A model generated the notes under the pieces. The model did not search any database. It was not told the origin of the DNA and saw only the letters and a program-made list of their open reading frames with translations. From Craspedostauros australis (taxonomy: Eukaryota; Bacillariophyta; Bacillariophyceae; Mastogloiales; Achnanthaceae), in assembly GCA_026770025.1 (NCBI GenBank), contig JAMXDE010000011.1, positions 2,232,001-2,296,000 of the forward strand: a DNA stretch of 64,000 nt, read 5' to 3'. Within the stretch, counting starts at the first letter, position 1. Each line of letters starts with the position of its first letter. Shown here piece after piece: positions 50,101-60,122 of this stretch. Position numbers and translations under genes: made by a program.

Positions 50101-53100
50101 GGAGCTCCTTGGCCTTTGCTTTGACCTGCTGGTTTACAGCGCCTGTATCAGCAGCTACAGCACATTCATGCATGGCACCCTGTCTCAACAACGGCAGAAG
50201 CTACTGCGCAGGATTATCGAAAGCGAATCGCCGCCGAGGCGGATGAACGAAGGAAAAGATAGTGATGGCATCTTCGATGACGATGCTAATGTGGCAGTCG
50301 ACATGGATAGTGCCTCGTGGCCATTGCCGGGATTCCTGGCAAGCTGCGAGCTGTTCTTCGTCGCCATGTCTATCCTTCAAGACCACACCAACACCCAGCT
50401 TGATAGTCAGCATGGGCACCAGCAGTCAAATGTGCGAGGAAAGAGACATGCTGAGACCACGGTTCAGCACCACTCATCTCTCTATTTCAATCCAGCCACT
50501 TTGAAACGACTGAATTTGGATACAGCTGACGAGCTCGTCAACGCATGGGCCAGCGGCCTATCATCAAAGGAAAACCAGCTTCAGTTCCATCATTATCTGG
50601 GCAGTGGCCATGTTGTCCGGCGGAGAGCACACGGAGACATGCTGCCTGCAATCATCGACTTCTTCGCAGAGCTGCTGTTCGTTCCAGTATCTCCAAAACA
50701 AGCCCCATCCAACCCATTCATGATGTCCATTCGCGGCATCGCGCAACTGATCCGGCTCCGGGAGAAGATGGCGCCAAGTGCTGGTAGCAAACAGGGTGCG
50801 AAGACATTGGGGTCGGTGAGTTCGCTCTTCTTGGCTGTATCGACCGTGATCACTCACTGCATGATGCAACAGCCGTCAACCTCGGCGACGTCGCTTCGTG
50901 ACGCTCTGTCTGTTGCTCGGTACACTCTGGATAAGTTCTGCATCACTGCAAATTCGATAGCTCAGAGTGGAAATGGGGGCCATCGGGCCTGGGCAGAGTC
51001 AATTGATCTTCATCAGGCTCCTCTCGTTTTTCGTGGATTGCAGGCTCTTTACAAAGTGATTGGATGCGAGGAAGGTGCATCGCGGCTTGCTTCGACATTG
51101 GCATCGTTTCCCCCAAGACTCAGCAACAGCCCAGACCCAGCACGGCCAGCTACTGGTGTTATGGCCAGCGACGATCAGGTCCAGATGTGCCGGCGCACGG
51201 TCCAGCAATTGCGACAGCAACTGTTCAACGCATTGCAGCACTGCAGCCAATGCGAACTTGCTCGACTTCAGTCCACCGCACGAGGCCACGGCACGCTGCC
51301 GACTGGGAACGGTGCCGGGCATGCAGATCCACAGCAGCATAGACATGGCAGCATATCACCGAAAGCTGTGTTGTCATTGATGACTTCAGTCTCCAGGGAC
51401 TTGGAACTTGGGCAATACGATCATAGCGGGGGTCTATCCGACGCAATCGTCTCGTCCATGCTGAAGACGATTGATGGCGCAGGCCGGCTGATCCATGCAT
51501 ATGTCCAACAGTTCCCGGCATTGGACACGCTGCCATCCTTGCTGGAGTCCCTGGTCGGAATGATCCAACGAATGTGGAGTACCGCACCGAAGTCTTTGCC
51601 AGTCCAGAATCCCACTTCTCGACGCCTGATGGTACTTTGCAGCAGCGATCTCCCAGCATTGTGCTACGGCATCATCGTCGCATCATGGGAGGTGTGTTCC
51701 TTTGATCCGTTCTCCGGCCAAGCTTTTGTGTCCAACGCGATTGCCAAGATGGAAGGCACATCCTTCGAGCAATGTGCAAGAATACTGATGACATGGGCAT
51801 CATTGGGCGATGCCGATCACACACCATGGGATGACATCACCGGGATTAGTGGGACTCGGAAGCGTGGTGGTCATGGTTATCCAAATCCATCTGCCTTATC
51901 AGGACCGCAACAGCTAAACAACGCGAATCAGCTGGGAACCTACGGGGATGCAGCCGTTGGGCAAGCATTGGATCAAAAGCAGATCAGTTCCCATGCCCCT
52001 GCGACGAAGCAGGATTGGTTGCATACGCTTTCCTCGTGGTTCTGCGTTTACAGGGAGCGCTGGAGATTTTCCATGAACATAGTGGGAGGTTCGCCTTGCG
52101 AGGCGGCAACCGATCGTGATGACGACGGTGTTTATGCTCATCCTCATACTGATGGCGGCAGCGGCAGCAGCAGCAGCACCGCCACCAATGAAAGCGATTG
52201 TAGCAGAGATGCAAACGTCGCGATGTGCCGCTATTTTCATGATCGTCAATCCATGCTCGCGGACACCCTTCACAAGACCAGCCTGGTCCTTCAGCCATTC
52301 ATCGAGACTGTTGGCGGGCCGATTCTGGAGGTGGTCTCCATGTCGTTGCCAACGCCTCAGCAGCTCGACTTGCTCCAGTTGCTTCGGGACACACTGGGTG
52401 CAATCTCAAAATCCACTCGCGTCGTCTCAAATCTCTTCGAATCGATAGAAGCAGATCCACGACGCAGCGCGCATGACAAATCAACGTTCGTGGAAAGTCT
52501 GTGCTGCGTGTATGCATGGCTGCTGTCGTGCAGCGGGCACAGAGCAGCGCACCACGATGTGACGATCTTGCTTCGGATCTGGTACCTTCGAGAGAGCCGC
52601 AAGACGGCATTGTTGAAGGAGAACCGTCAAAGGGTGAATCCTGAGATGATGAAGCTGTTGAAAGAGGTTTCCAGGATGTCGGTGAATCTGGAGAAGTCAC
52701 TGGGATCGCTGCGTTCCATCATCCTGTCCTCCTCATCTCCACCAGCTGGATCATCCACGCCATCAAACAGCTCCGCATCGCAGGTGCTGCGTCGCATCGG
52801 AAGGATAGTTCAGTACAATCCTTTCAATCAGACACCATCACAACCGCCATCACTGTCACCGGGGATGAACCTGGAGGCGTCTCTTGCAACGCCATCGACA
52901 TCACAACGCCACGAGATTCAAAGGGGATTATTGGAGATCATCGAGGCCAAGATGGAGAGCTTGAAGGCGTCGACTCCGAAGCTGGAGCACCTGCGGTTGT
53001 CGCCTGAAAAGAAGGCGAAGAAACGCACCACGCGGTCGACGAAGAAACGGCGGCATCGACCAAAAGCCGTTCCTCGAAGTCGTAATCCGCTCATCGATGA

Positions 53101-53191
53101 ATGGCTACGATCAGACCTGGCCTTCGATGAGAACGACGTGACGAAGGAGGACGCCTACGTCGATTTGGAGGACTTTTTGGTTGCAGGATAA
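47150..53191 (+). CDS. very large helical-solenoid protein, FANCI-like (tentative)
   Basis: 2013 residues from the first in-frame ATG (alternative start MEATMDESS at 47330), no intron found. The protein is helix-rich with polar Asn/Gln/His-rich loops. The C-terminal third shows a pattern like the FANCI S4 region: PILEVVSMSLPTPQQLDLLQ, LGAISKSTRVVSNL and MMKLLKEVSRMSVNLEKSL. The end is KKAKKRTTRSTKKRRHR, an NLS-like cluster, and an acidic tail. A central segment, HAGQRSTAMAVWLVV followed by LSRSFMVIPSIRERM, resembles the FANCI ubiquitination-site region. FANCI (about 1300 residues in animals) pairs with FANCD2 on DNA at crosslinks. The protein is longer than usual, and the assignment rests on visual similarity, so another large genome-maintenance scaffold is possible. 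Confidence 0.5.
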   Translation: MKAKDDSPLQHNRTNAPTSSKSEGTPTTQSNSFQQAPSNTSNTSKHTAVFCCAAFVRVLGMEATMDESSTVTSVPTLVSTTDSTNASPVPSHGKQISSQHGCARSMVDELIGKMIKATKRYDHASINHMLGTTASRNIALHERFLPSPQIVNDLLQTMKEDRGGATQKPQSSYANQTQKQRTQRLVMALLAVPPCYRAPWESMRIIFDDPVHAMQSGCEDVLSSIILFLRKSTQGWDQTSITGAHRPHAPTNCDLTIRVSASATQPLSELKISTSNANVNNNANNVEDEGMGTPRGQIIKLAEAIIDLLLDEAAQQNWSDTSINNNNHSENSHSISSTGSTAKQGMLSDVVKLLQCILSIGHRCDRTITDRAFHSIFSHRARMINPLRWMRLCIKLKDHIQLNHAVTILETLKAATGETIVRTWDTGLSIAASACERADTEGRTRLIRSMREVALFAFNRCKSNIPAFLELEASVGAFLQGAPLSVGVGWLQTHQESACSEVPEWIRMNLVILTLISVGQPSMQQTQHRDRQCQPQAYHLSLSTQSLLNDNVPQQQSSFEKVWHRCVRQLLDTTTSSIRSDDLGQPAGARFTVEAESSDLDGMVYDASGQFVGGTKGQVTERTATHVSQANEIAATLRKMLLLYEPHHTHSTEGKDMVLARTARSRNFLQALKMITAQPTEHDIPRHTYRQECYRPSHQNNHHTHRHAGQRSTAMAVWLVVMFCDCPALRKDVMDYVLSLTTGGRGMQARYGSDTCIGPTGSNADPEAQRQACTVLQILFASGELRETPIDVSKYVNISYNSLFQYLPEDLCWSLSRSFMVIPSIRERMLQDACRSFSTCSVRSLRNMEKRMRARQDSTLSAQQHSLLCLLMLLESATWSKPEQSAANLLWKSIILNQPALDSLTRQWLYATIKSVIHKATPSVRGADFLLRACICRLMLFFDHDAATEVTFRPERVASTVQGHSTNTVPEAASAMTIQYEHFQELLGLCFDLLVYSACISSYSTFMHGTLSQQRQKLLRRIIESESPPRRMNEGKDSDGIFDDDANVAVDMDSASWPLPGFLASCELFFVAMSILQDHTNTQLDSQHGHQQSNVRGKRHAETTVQHHSSLYFNPATLKRLNLDTADELVNAWASGLSSKENQLQFHHYLGSGHVVRRRAHGDMLPAIIDFFAELLFVPVSPKQAPSNPFMMSIRGIAQLIRLREKMAPSAGSKQGAKTLGSVSSLFLAVSTVITHCMMQQPSTSATSLRDALSVARYTLDKFCITANSIAQSGNGGHRAWAESIDLHQAPLVFRGLQALYKVIGCEEGASRLASTLASFPPRLSNSPDPARPATGVMASDDQVQMCRRTVQQLRQQLFNALQHCSQCELARLQSTARGHGTLPTGNGAGHADPQQHRHGSISPKAVLSLMTSVSRDLELGQYDHSGGLSDAIVSSMLKTIDGAGRLIHAYVQQFPALDTLPSLLESLVGMIQRMWSTAPKSLPVQNPTSRRLMVLCSSDLPALCYGIIVASWEVCSFDPFSGQAFVSNAIAKMEGTSFEQCARILMTWASLGDADHTPWDDITGISGTRKRGGHGYPNPSALSGPQQLNNANQLGTYGDAAVGQALDQKQISSHAPATKQDWLHTLSSWFCVYRERWRFSMNIVGGSPCEAATDRDDDGVYAHPHTDGGSGSSSSTATNESDCSRDANVAMCRYFHDRQSMLADTLHKTSLVLQPFIETVGGPILEVVSMSLPTPQQLDLLQLLRDTLGAISKSTRVVSNLFESIEADPRRSAHDKSTFVESLCCVYAWLLSCSGHRAAHHDVTILLRIWYLRESRKTALLKENRQRVNPEMMKLLKEVSRMSVNLEKSLGSLRSIILSSSSPPAGSSTPSNSSASQVLRRIGRIVQYNPFNQTPSQPPSLSPGMNLEASLATPSTSQRHEIQRGLLEIIEAKMESLKASTPKLEHLRLSPEKKAKKRTTRSTKKRRHRPKAVPRSRNPLIDEWLRSDLAFDENDVTKEDAYVDLEDFLVAG

Positions 53192-53449
53192 AGCGGCTGT
53201 GGTGTGGCCGCAGGGGGACGAACCTGCAGGTGGATGCCTATCGTATGGTATGAGTACGTATGGAAGCAAGAAGTATCGAACGAAGGAAGTTCGTTGTCTA
53301 ATCGTAGCGGGGAGTGAGCCAACAGCGTGTACTCTACTCAACTTTAGTGTGTATGTAGTATGGGATTCGATATTGCAACCAACAGTGCATGCTGTGGCTC
53401 GTTGTTGAATAGTTGGTCAATTTCTGGTGAGGGCGCACGTTTCACATAT

Positions 53450-54939
53450 CTATTTGGATTCGGTGGCTGCAACAAAACGAGGAACCCCTCCATCAGCACC
53501 AGCGGCAGCATCATTGGAAGTGGCACCCTGCGGCAGCTTGACTTGGGAAGCTGTTGCCTGCATGGCCACGACAGCCTGCGAGAGGAGGGCGTTGACGTCG
53601 CCGGCCTTGTCGTTGAACATGATGGTGTTCGATTTCTGACCCATCTCCCCGTACATGGACACGTAGTCGCGCGCAAGGGCAAGCTTTGCGGCTTCCGAAC
53701 CTCCCGTCTTTTGGAGCTGCGTGGCGATCAAGTGCAGGGCCTCGGCTTGGGCCTGCGCGGTGAGACGAATGGCCTCGGCCTGACCCTGCGCCTCAAGCAG
53801 CAATTTCTGCTTCGTCGCCTCGGCCTCGTTCTTGACCTTGACGAGGTTACCTTCGGATTCGTTGGTGAGGCTGATCTTGACTCCCTCAGACGTCAGCTGC
53901 GCACGCTGTTTGTCTCCCTCCGCCCGCAGGACCTGTTCTCGACGCACGCGCTCGGCTGCGGCCTGCTTGTCCATGGCGATGCGAATTTGCTGATCCGGCG
54001 TGATATCTGTGATTTCGTAGCGACGGATTTCCAAACCCCACGGCACGGCCGCTTCTTGCAAGCTTCCCTTGATGAGGGCGTTCAACCTCGCTCTGTTGTG
54101 CAAGATCTCATCGAGTTCCAGTTCACCAATTGCCGAGCGCATCGCCGATTGGGAGTGCTGCGGAACGTACGGAGACATTGAATCGGGTACGTATGGTGGA
54201 GCATAATGGAGCAGAATCGATGGTGAGACGGTGACTGTTGCTGTCTCGGCATTTGTTGCAAATTGGTTGTCATTCGTTGTGATCGAATGAACACCACCAT
54301 AATCCACCATGACAGAACACAATACAATATATTACAATGCAATACAATATACTGGAATGCAATGAAACGTACCTGCACGACACTGTACAATGGATTGAAG
54401 GCACCGTAGGCAGCACGTTCCGCATTATGGAACTGGATGAAGAGATTGCCGGAGACCTCCACGGAAACGTTGTCCCTCGTGATGGCCGTCTGCGGTTTGA
54501 TGTCGAGCGCACGTTCGCGCACGTCGATGACGTAGGAGATGGTGTCGACGAGCGGGATGGCGAGGAACCAGCCGGACTCCTCGATGGAATGCAGCTTTCC
54601 GAACCTCTCCACGACGACCTTGTATCCCTGCGGCACGATGTTGAAGATGGTGTTGGCCTTTCTGACTGGCCAATCGAGGGACGTTCCGGAGCCTCCGCTG
54701 CTGCCGCCGACGCCGTCCAGAGAGTAGGCGCGCGTTTGGTTCATCTGCTGTGGCTGCATCTGCTGCTGCCACGATTGTCTCTGCTGCGACAGACCCGGCC
54801 GTCCAGACGAACTCAGTGCGTGCGATGCGAATGCCCGGGCTGCGCTCTGCCTCGTCGTCGATACGGCTCCGTTGGTTGCTGCTGCAGCGGTGGCTGCCGC
54901 AATGGACGGCATCATCTTGCGCGCAAGTATTCGGCTCAT
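53450..54939 (-). CDS. STOML2: mitochondrial stomatin-like protein 2 (SPFH/prohibitin family), 2 exons
   Basis: Exons 54939-54373 and 54157-53450 join in phase 0 (GTGCAG|GTACGT ... CCGCAG|CAC) to 424 residues, rebuilding NPLYSVVQ|HSQSAMRSAIGELELDEIL. The N-terminus (1-70) is Arg/Ala/Ser/Gln-rich and without acids, like a mitochondrial presequence. The SPFH domain starts NTIFNIVPQGYKVVVERFGKLH and includes PLVDTISYVIDVRE and AITRDNVSVEVSGNL. A long coiled coil rich in Ala/Glu/Gln (AEATKQKLLLEAQGQAEAI) and a C-terminal SNTIMF segment follow, as in STOML2. It would form oligomers on the inner mitochondrial membrane with prohibitins and cardiolipin and stabilise respiratory complexes. Confidence 0.92.
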
Positions 54940-55815
54940 GGTGATTGTTGTCTTGTGGTTGTTGTCTGGGTGGAGATTGTTGTCTTGTGGTTGTGATTGT
55001 GGTTGTGGTTGTGGTTGTGGTTTGGGTGGAGATTGTGGTTGTGCGTTGGCGCCAGCGTGTTGTGTGGAGTGGTCGCTCCTTGTCATCGTTGTTGAGTTTC
55101 GTGACTTGTTTGTGGTTGTCTTCGCCAGGATTCGATCCCGTTCCGTTCTTCGTCAAGATATCCCCATGCGATCGAACTGGTCGAATACGGTGTCTAATTT
55201 CAGATTTCTGCAGTTTGTGGCAGAGCTGACGAAATGCGACCCCAGCGCGACCAGGACCGTGGAAATGCATCAAGAGACGTTGATGAATGGAATCACGATG
55301 TAAGAAGACCTGATGTCCAACCCAACAAATGTGCGGGGTGTGTATGGTATGGGAGCGTACCATATATTACTATAATGATTACGATACAAAATGTAGTCTA
55401 GTGGATGATCATGTAACAGTGAATTAAACGGAGCAGTGCTCGTGGTAAGGTTGTGCATAATTGGGCACGAGTAAACAATGCTGAGCGGGATGATAGACGC
55501 TCATGGAATGTATGGTGTGAGTATGTACGGGGAATGGGGATTGACCCGGCCCAGCATCGTTGGCCCAGCATCTGGTTTGCGCCACTTGCGCGCTCATCGC
55601 TGTGCTGCGGGGCCAGGCTCTGATCTTCCTGTTGGTTCATCATGGGTGAGAATTGATGATGGACGAAAACGGGACAACCCCAAGTTGATGGAAAAATGGG
55701 TAGTGGCTGGGGGTCTTGTGTTCGATGAGAACCGTCCATGCACCAAACTCGGAGAGTGAAGGGGAGCGTTGGAGGCATCTTCACGTGTCTCTCTATAGAC
55801 AGAAAGAGAGAGATC
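54940..55815. other. upstream region of STOML2 and 3' flank of the Q-rich bZIP gene
   Basis: 876 bp, no gene. A (GGTTGT)n run at about 54997-55022 would give a CAACCA-rich 5' UTR in the minus-strand STOML2 transcript. Confidence 0.55.
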
Positions 55816-57135
55816 TCATTCCATCCTGCGTTGGTCCTGGTTTGGTTGTTGTTGCTGCGGCTGCTGTTGGGAGAATTGCAGGGCAGCTTGGCCAACCAAG
55901 GCATTCGACAGCATCGGGTCTGCCATCTGTTGCGTGGCCAGCATGATTTGGTACGCCTGCAACATGGCGTTGCTGCCTGAGGGATTGTTGGCAGGTGCGC
56001 CTTGATTTGTCTGCAACAGCGCTTGTACCGTGGACATGAATGCGTTACCCATCTGAGGTTGCGGCGCGCCGATCGCCGCTGTGTGGTCAGTCGATGCTGG
56101 CGTGATGCGCGAATTCTGGAAGTCGTGCTGTTGTTGTTGCTGACTCTGTTGCTGCTGCTGATTTGTCAGGGCGAGTGCATTCATATGCTGTTCATACTGG
56201 GGCAGCACGTCTGAGGCTGGCATGGCATGTTGCTGCAGAGTTTGCTCCATGGAATTCCTTCGCGCTGATGCGGGTGGAGAGGACGGCGTCGTTGTGCCGA
56301 GCGCCATCGCCTTGGCTGTCATGGGTTGTTGCTGTGGGACGTTTTATGATGATGAACCATCGTGTTGGTATAGTGATGCGATGGGGTTTGGAGAGACGCA
56401 GGTGCAAGTGATGATTGTGAGTGAGAAGGAGAGCTGTAGCAATGGGTGCAACAATTGGACATACCAATTGGGTGTGTAGCATACATCCAGACGGGAGAAT
56501 CAGGAATGACAGAGGACAGACAACGTCATCATCTTGGTGACGATTCCCTTCGTGTGTATTTGTACCATACATCCATGTGCGGGAAAACACGAACACGTCC
56601 AAAGCGCCACGCTCTCCAGCATGGTAAAGTTCGTGTAGTTGTAGCTCATGTGAAGGATGCGGAGACGATATTCCCACTCTCCGTATCAGTTCGTGCAACG
56701 CCCACGCCCACACAAGCACTAGGAAGTTCAAGGAACCGGCAGTTTGAACGTCGCTTCCCCTCCCAGCCGCGGCGTGTCTGTCACTGAATCAGCCGGAATC
56801 GATGCCCGCGTCTTGCGTACCTTTTGGAGTGTTTCTGTGGGAGCTGCGCTGGCCGTCGCCATGGTCGTTGTTCCCGCTTCTCTCCCCTCCTGTTCTTCTT
56901 CTTCCTCCTCCTCCTTGATCTCCTTCATCAATCGCGTGATGGAGGCGATGAGCTCCCGCATGGCATCGTTCTCCGATTGCAAGTTGGCGTTCTCGGAGGA
57001 CAGCTCCATGGACTTGCGTTGCAGTTCCTCCAGCATAACATTCTCTCGGTAGCGAGTTTTGCGCGCCGATCTGCGGTTGGCGGCCCTTCTGCGCTCCCGT
57101 TTGGCTTCGGGATCCAGTTCCGCGCGTTTCGTCAT
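55816..57135 (-). CDS. bZIP transcription factor with Gln-rich C-terminus, 2 exons
   Basis: Exons 57135-56821 and 56331-55816 join in phase 0 (AAG|GTACGC ... CACAG|CAA) to 276 residues. Exon 1 has the basic region KRERRRAANRRSARKTR (N-x7-R) and a zipper (VMLEELQRKSMELSSENANL...LIASITRLM), then an acidic run of about 12 residues. Exon 2 encodes Gln/Asn/Ala/Met-rich sequence with two polyQ tracts and no fold, as in transactivation domains. Read without splicing, exon 1 would end at LPVP shortly after the donor. The clean phase and acceptor support the join, but it needs cDNA. It acts in the nucleus; targets are unknown. Confidence 0.8.
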
Positions 57136-58931
57136 GGTCTCGGGCTTGTCTTGTCTTGCTGATGCTGCTGTTCTCACGGAGCTGTCTCTCTGGAGTGCAC
57201 GTTGACGGAAAGGCAACGCAGTTGGCGACGAAGGACAAGGTGCTGATGAATGATCCACGGTTGCTGTGCTCCTTTTCTGAGTTCAATTGTTGCTTGCGTC
57301 TTCTCGGACGGCTCTTTGGGTGGCTGGATGGGTGCGGAATGGGACTGTATGGAGTATTATATAGAATAATATACTGTGATGGTCTCTATGGCTACGTGGT
57401 GTGGTGTTGTGATACTGTGGGTAATGTGGGTAATGTGAGTAATGTGGAAGTATGAAGTTCCGCCCTCTGTGGTCTTGTCTGAAGATGGATGTTGGCGTGT
57501 GTTCGTGCGTCGGTGCGTCTCAGCGAAGTTTGCTCGTGGTTGCGTTTGAGTCTGTGTTTCCAGTGTTTTCGCTCCACGAACGACGAGTAACTACAAGAAT
57601 TCTCGCTGATGCTCGTTGTTGTCCTCGCTGGTTGGGGGAATGCTCGCTGTCACTCTCAGTTTTCGCAGTTGTCGTCGGGTCTGTGCTGTGTCGCGTTTGC
57701 CGCTGTTGTTGCGGTTGTGAGTGAGAGGGGGAAGGGCTGGATTCTTCTTGTGCCTCCTTGTTGGTGTTGTGGCTTCTGTGCGAACCACAACGCCGATACT
57801 CTACTGATTCTGGCTATCCGCGCTGTCTCTGTACTGCATCTCACCGTACGTACCACGCTCGGACGTACATTCAGTACTCTCTGTTCCACACACGCACTAG
57901 CACGAACAGCGTCATTTGGCAATTTTGTCGTTGCTGTCGTCGACGTCAACTCGTCCGCTTTTCGACATTGACACCTGTGATGGCCACACCATTCTCGTTG
58001 TGCTCGTCATGGCCACGACGGCACCATAACAAACCATGCAGTTTTGCCCAACCGAGCGTGTTTAACAAGCGGTATTGAAGCAATAGTGAACGCGATACAA
58101 ACGAAGGGTTCCCTTCTTGGAAACTATCATCAACCCAACAACGAACATGTGTGAAGCACATCTCTGTCATTTCTTGGTCAAATGAGTCAAACCCGCCTAC
58201 GAACACCACTTGGCCACCTCTGTGTTACAAAACAAGAGAACGAGACACATGACTCGAGCGTGTACTTATGGCGTGGAACGTTTATTCTTCACGAGGACTA
58301 TCCTTCGAAAAACAACAAGCCAGTACACTGGACTACTTGTAGCTATCAACACACAACGGAGACTTCTTGCCCGAATCACACGTCGGCGTCTTGCGTTGTC
58401 GTGTTAGTGGTAATAGTTCACGCGTTGTTTCTTTGAACTTCTCGACCAATGAAAACGCACAAGACCTCTTCAATGTGAATTCTTCATTGTACTCGTGAAG
58501 AAGCGCTGACCTTGTCGCAAACACCGCTTTGTTTCTACCTACACTGTGCACGTAGACTGGGGTTCGAAAGATATCGCCCAGGGGCACGTGCGTATGATAC
58601 AGATGATGGTCTCCTAACTTCGATGTCTGTGGGTGGTGTAACATATCATAGCCGTACCCATCTATACTGGGCTCAATCTGCAACGAGGACTACCATTCAT
58701 ACTTACTATAGCAAAGGCCAAACTTGATGATTACCCACATATAATAACAATTACGGATGGTACAACTGCATGTATAGTATAATATAATATGTTCCATCCC
58801 ATCTGTACATTACGAGTCACTTCCTTTCGTCACATGTCGAGGAATTGCGCCACTCTGCGTTGTGTTACATACCATACCATACCACACACATTGGCGCGCC
58901 CCGCCACATTCGCTGCACCAACATTCTCATG
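57136..58931. other. intergenic region between the bZIP and adenylyl-cyclase-like genes
   Basis: 1.8 kb, no supported gene on either strand. AT-rich elements occur at 57353-57373 and about 58765-58790. The right end is the 3' flank of the cyclase-like gene. Confidence 0.5.
57353..57373 (+). repeat. 21-bp AT-rich element, copy 2 of 2
   Basis: Identical to 33838-33858. This copy lies about 220 bp upstream of the Q-rich bZIP start. Confidence 0.6.
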
Positions 58932-60076
58932 TTAGAACACGAATTCGTCAGACGACAGGCTCGCTTGATCCTCGTCGTCGAAGTGCTCGAGGCTGGTCAG
59001 GAGCTTCTCCGAGTACAGCTGCGCCAGGATGAGCTTGTGCTTCTTCGTGAACTCGATGTCCTCCTGGATCACGTCGATGGCGTTCTGCAGCAGGATGTTG
59101 CGATCATCCTCGTCTTCCACGTGCTGGGCCAGCAGGTAGCAGATCTCGCCGGCGATGGAGTCGGCGGTGCGACCCAGCTCGCCCGTCTTGGCGTTCAGCA
59201 GCGTGCCGAAGCCGAGGTTGTCGACGTCGAGGGCCCACTCGAGGTACTCCTCCACCATCATCTGGTCGACGTCCGCCTTGCCCGACAGGTCCAGCAGCAT
59301 CATGATCGGGTCGTACATCGGGAGGAAGAAGGTCGACCGCCCCTCACCGTAGTACTTCTCGTACGGCTCGCACACGAACTCCTCGAAGTACTCGCGCACC
59401 TCCAGGGCGAATCCATTCTCCTTCATCACCCACAGCGCGGGGAAGATGGTCATGAACAGCGTGTGCACGTGCTCTCCTTCGATCCTAGGCATGAGCTCCT
59501 CGATGATGAACCAGCACGTTCCCAATGCCTCGTCCGGACGGCCCACCTGGATGCTCCACAGCGTCCTCAGCGAGTAGCTCAGGGCACCGATGTCGCTGCC
59601 AAACTCGTCGCACAGCTTCGCGGAGTGCCTGTCAGCATTGTACACAGCAGCCAAACGCTTGTGGCATTCCAGCGCTTGCGTGAAGTTGCCCAGCCGGCTG
59701 TACATTTCCGTTTGCAACGAGATGGCATGGATGGTGAAGACGGGATCGCCATGCCTCTGTGTTTCCTGCACGTACCGGCGGATCATCGCCTGCTCGTAGC
59801 GGCACTCGGCGTCTTGGATGATGTGCCCGCGCTTCAGAGCGAGGGAGAGACCGACGAAGACGGGGAAGAGGATAGAGCGATTCTCGAGCTCGGCTGATGC
59901 CTTGGCGGCTTGTAGAATCTGTGGAAGTTCACAATACAAAGACAAGGCAATTGATTGTATGACAGTACAGAACAAAGGAGGGATGGAGTGCCATCGACGG
60001 GTTAGTTGCCAACAAATGAAGAGTTTCACGTCAAATCGCGATAGCTGTTGCCGATCATCACGCATCACACACTCTA

Positions 60077-60122
<46 letters not shown>

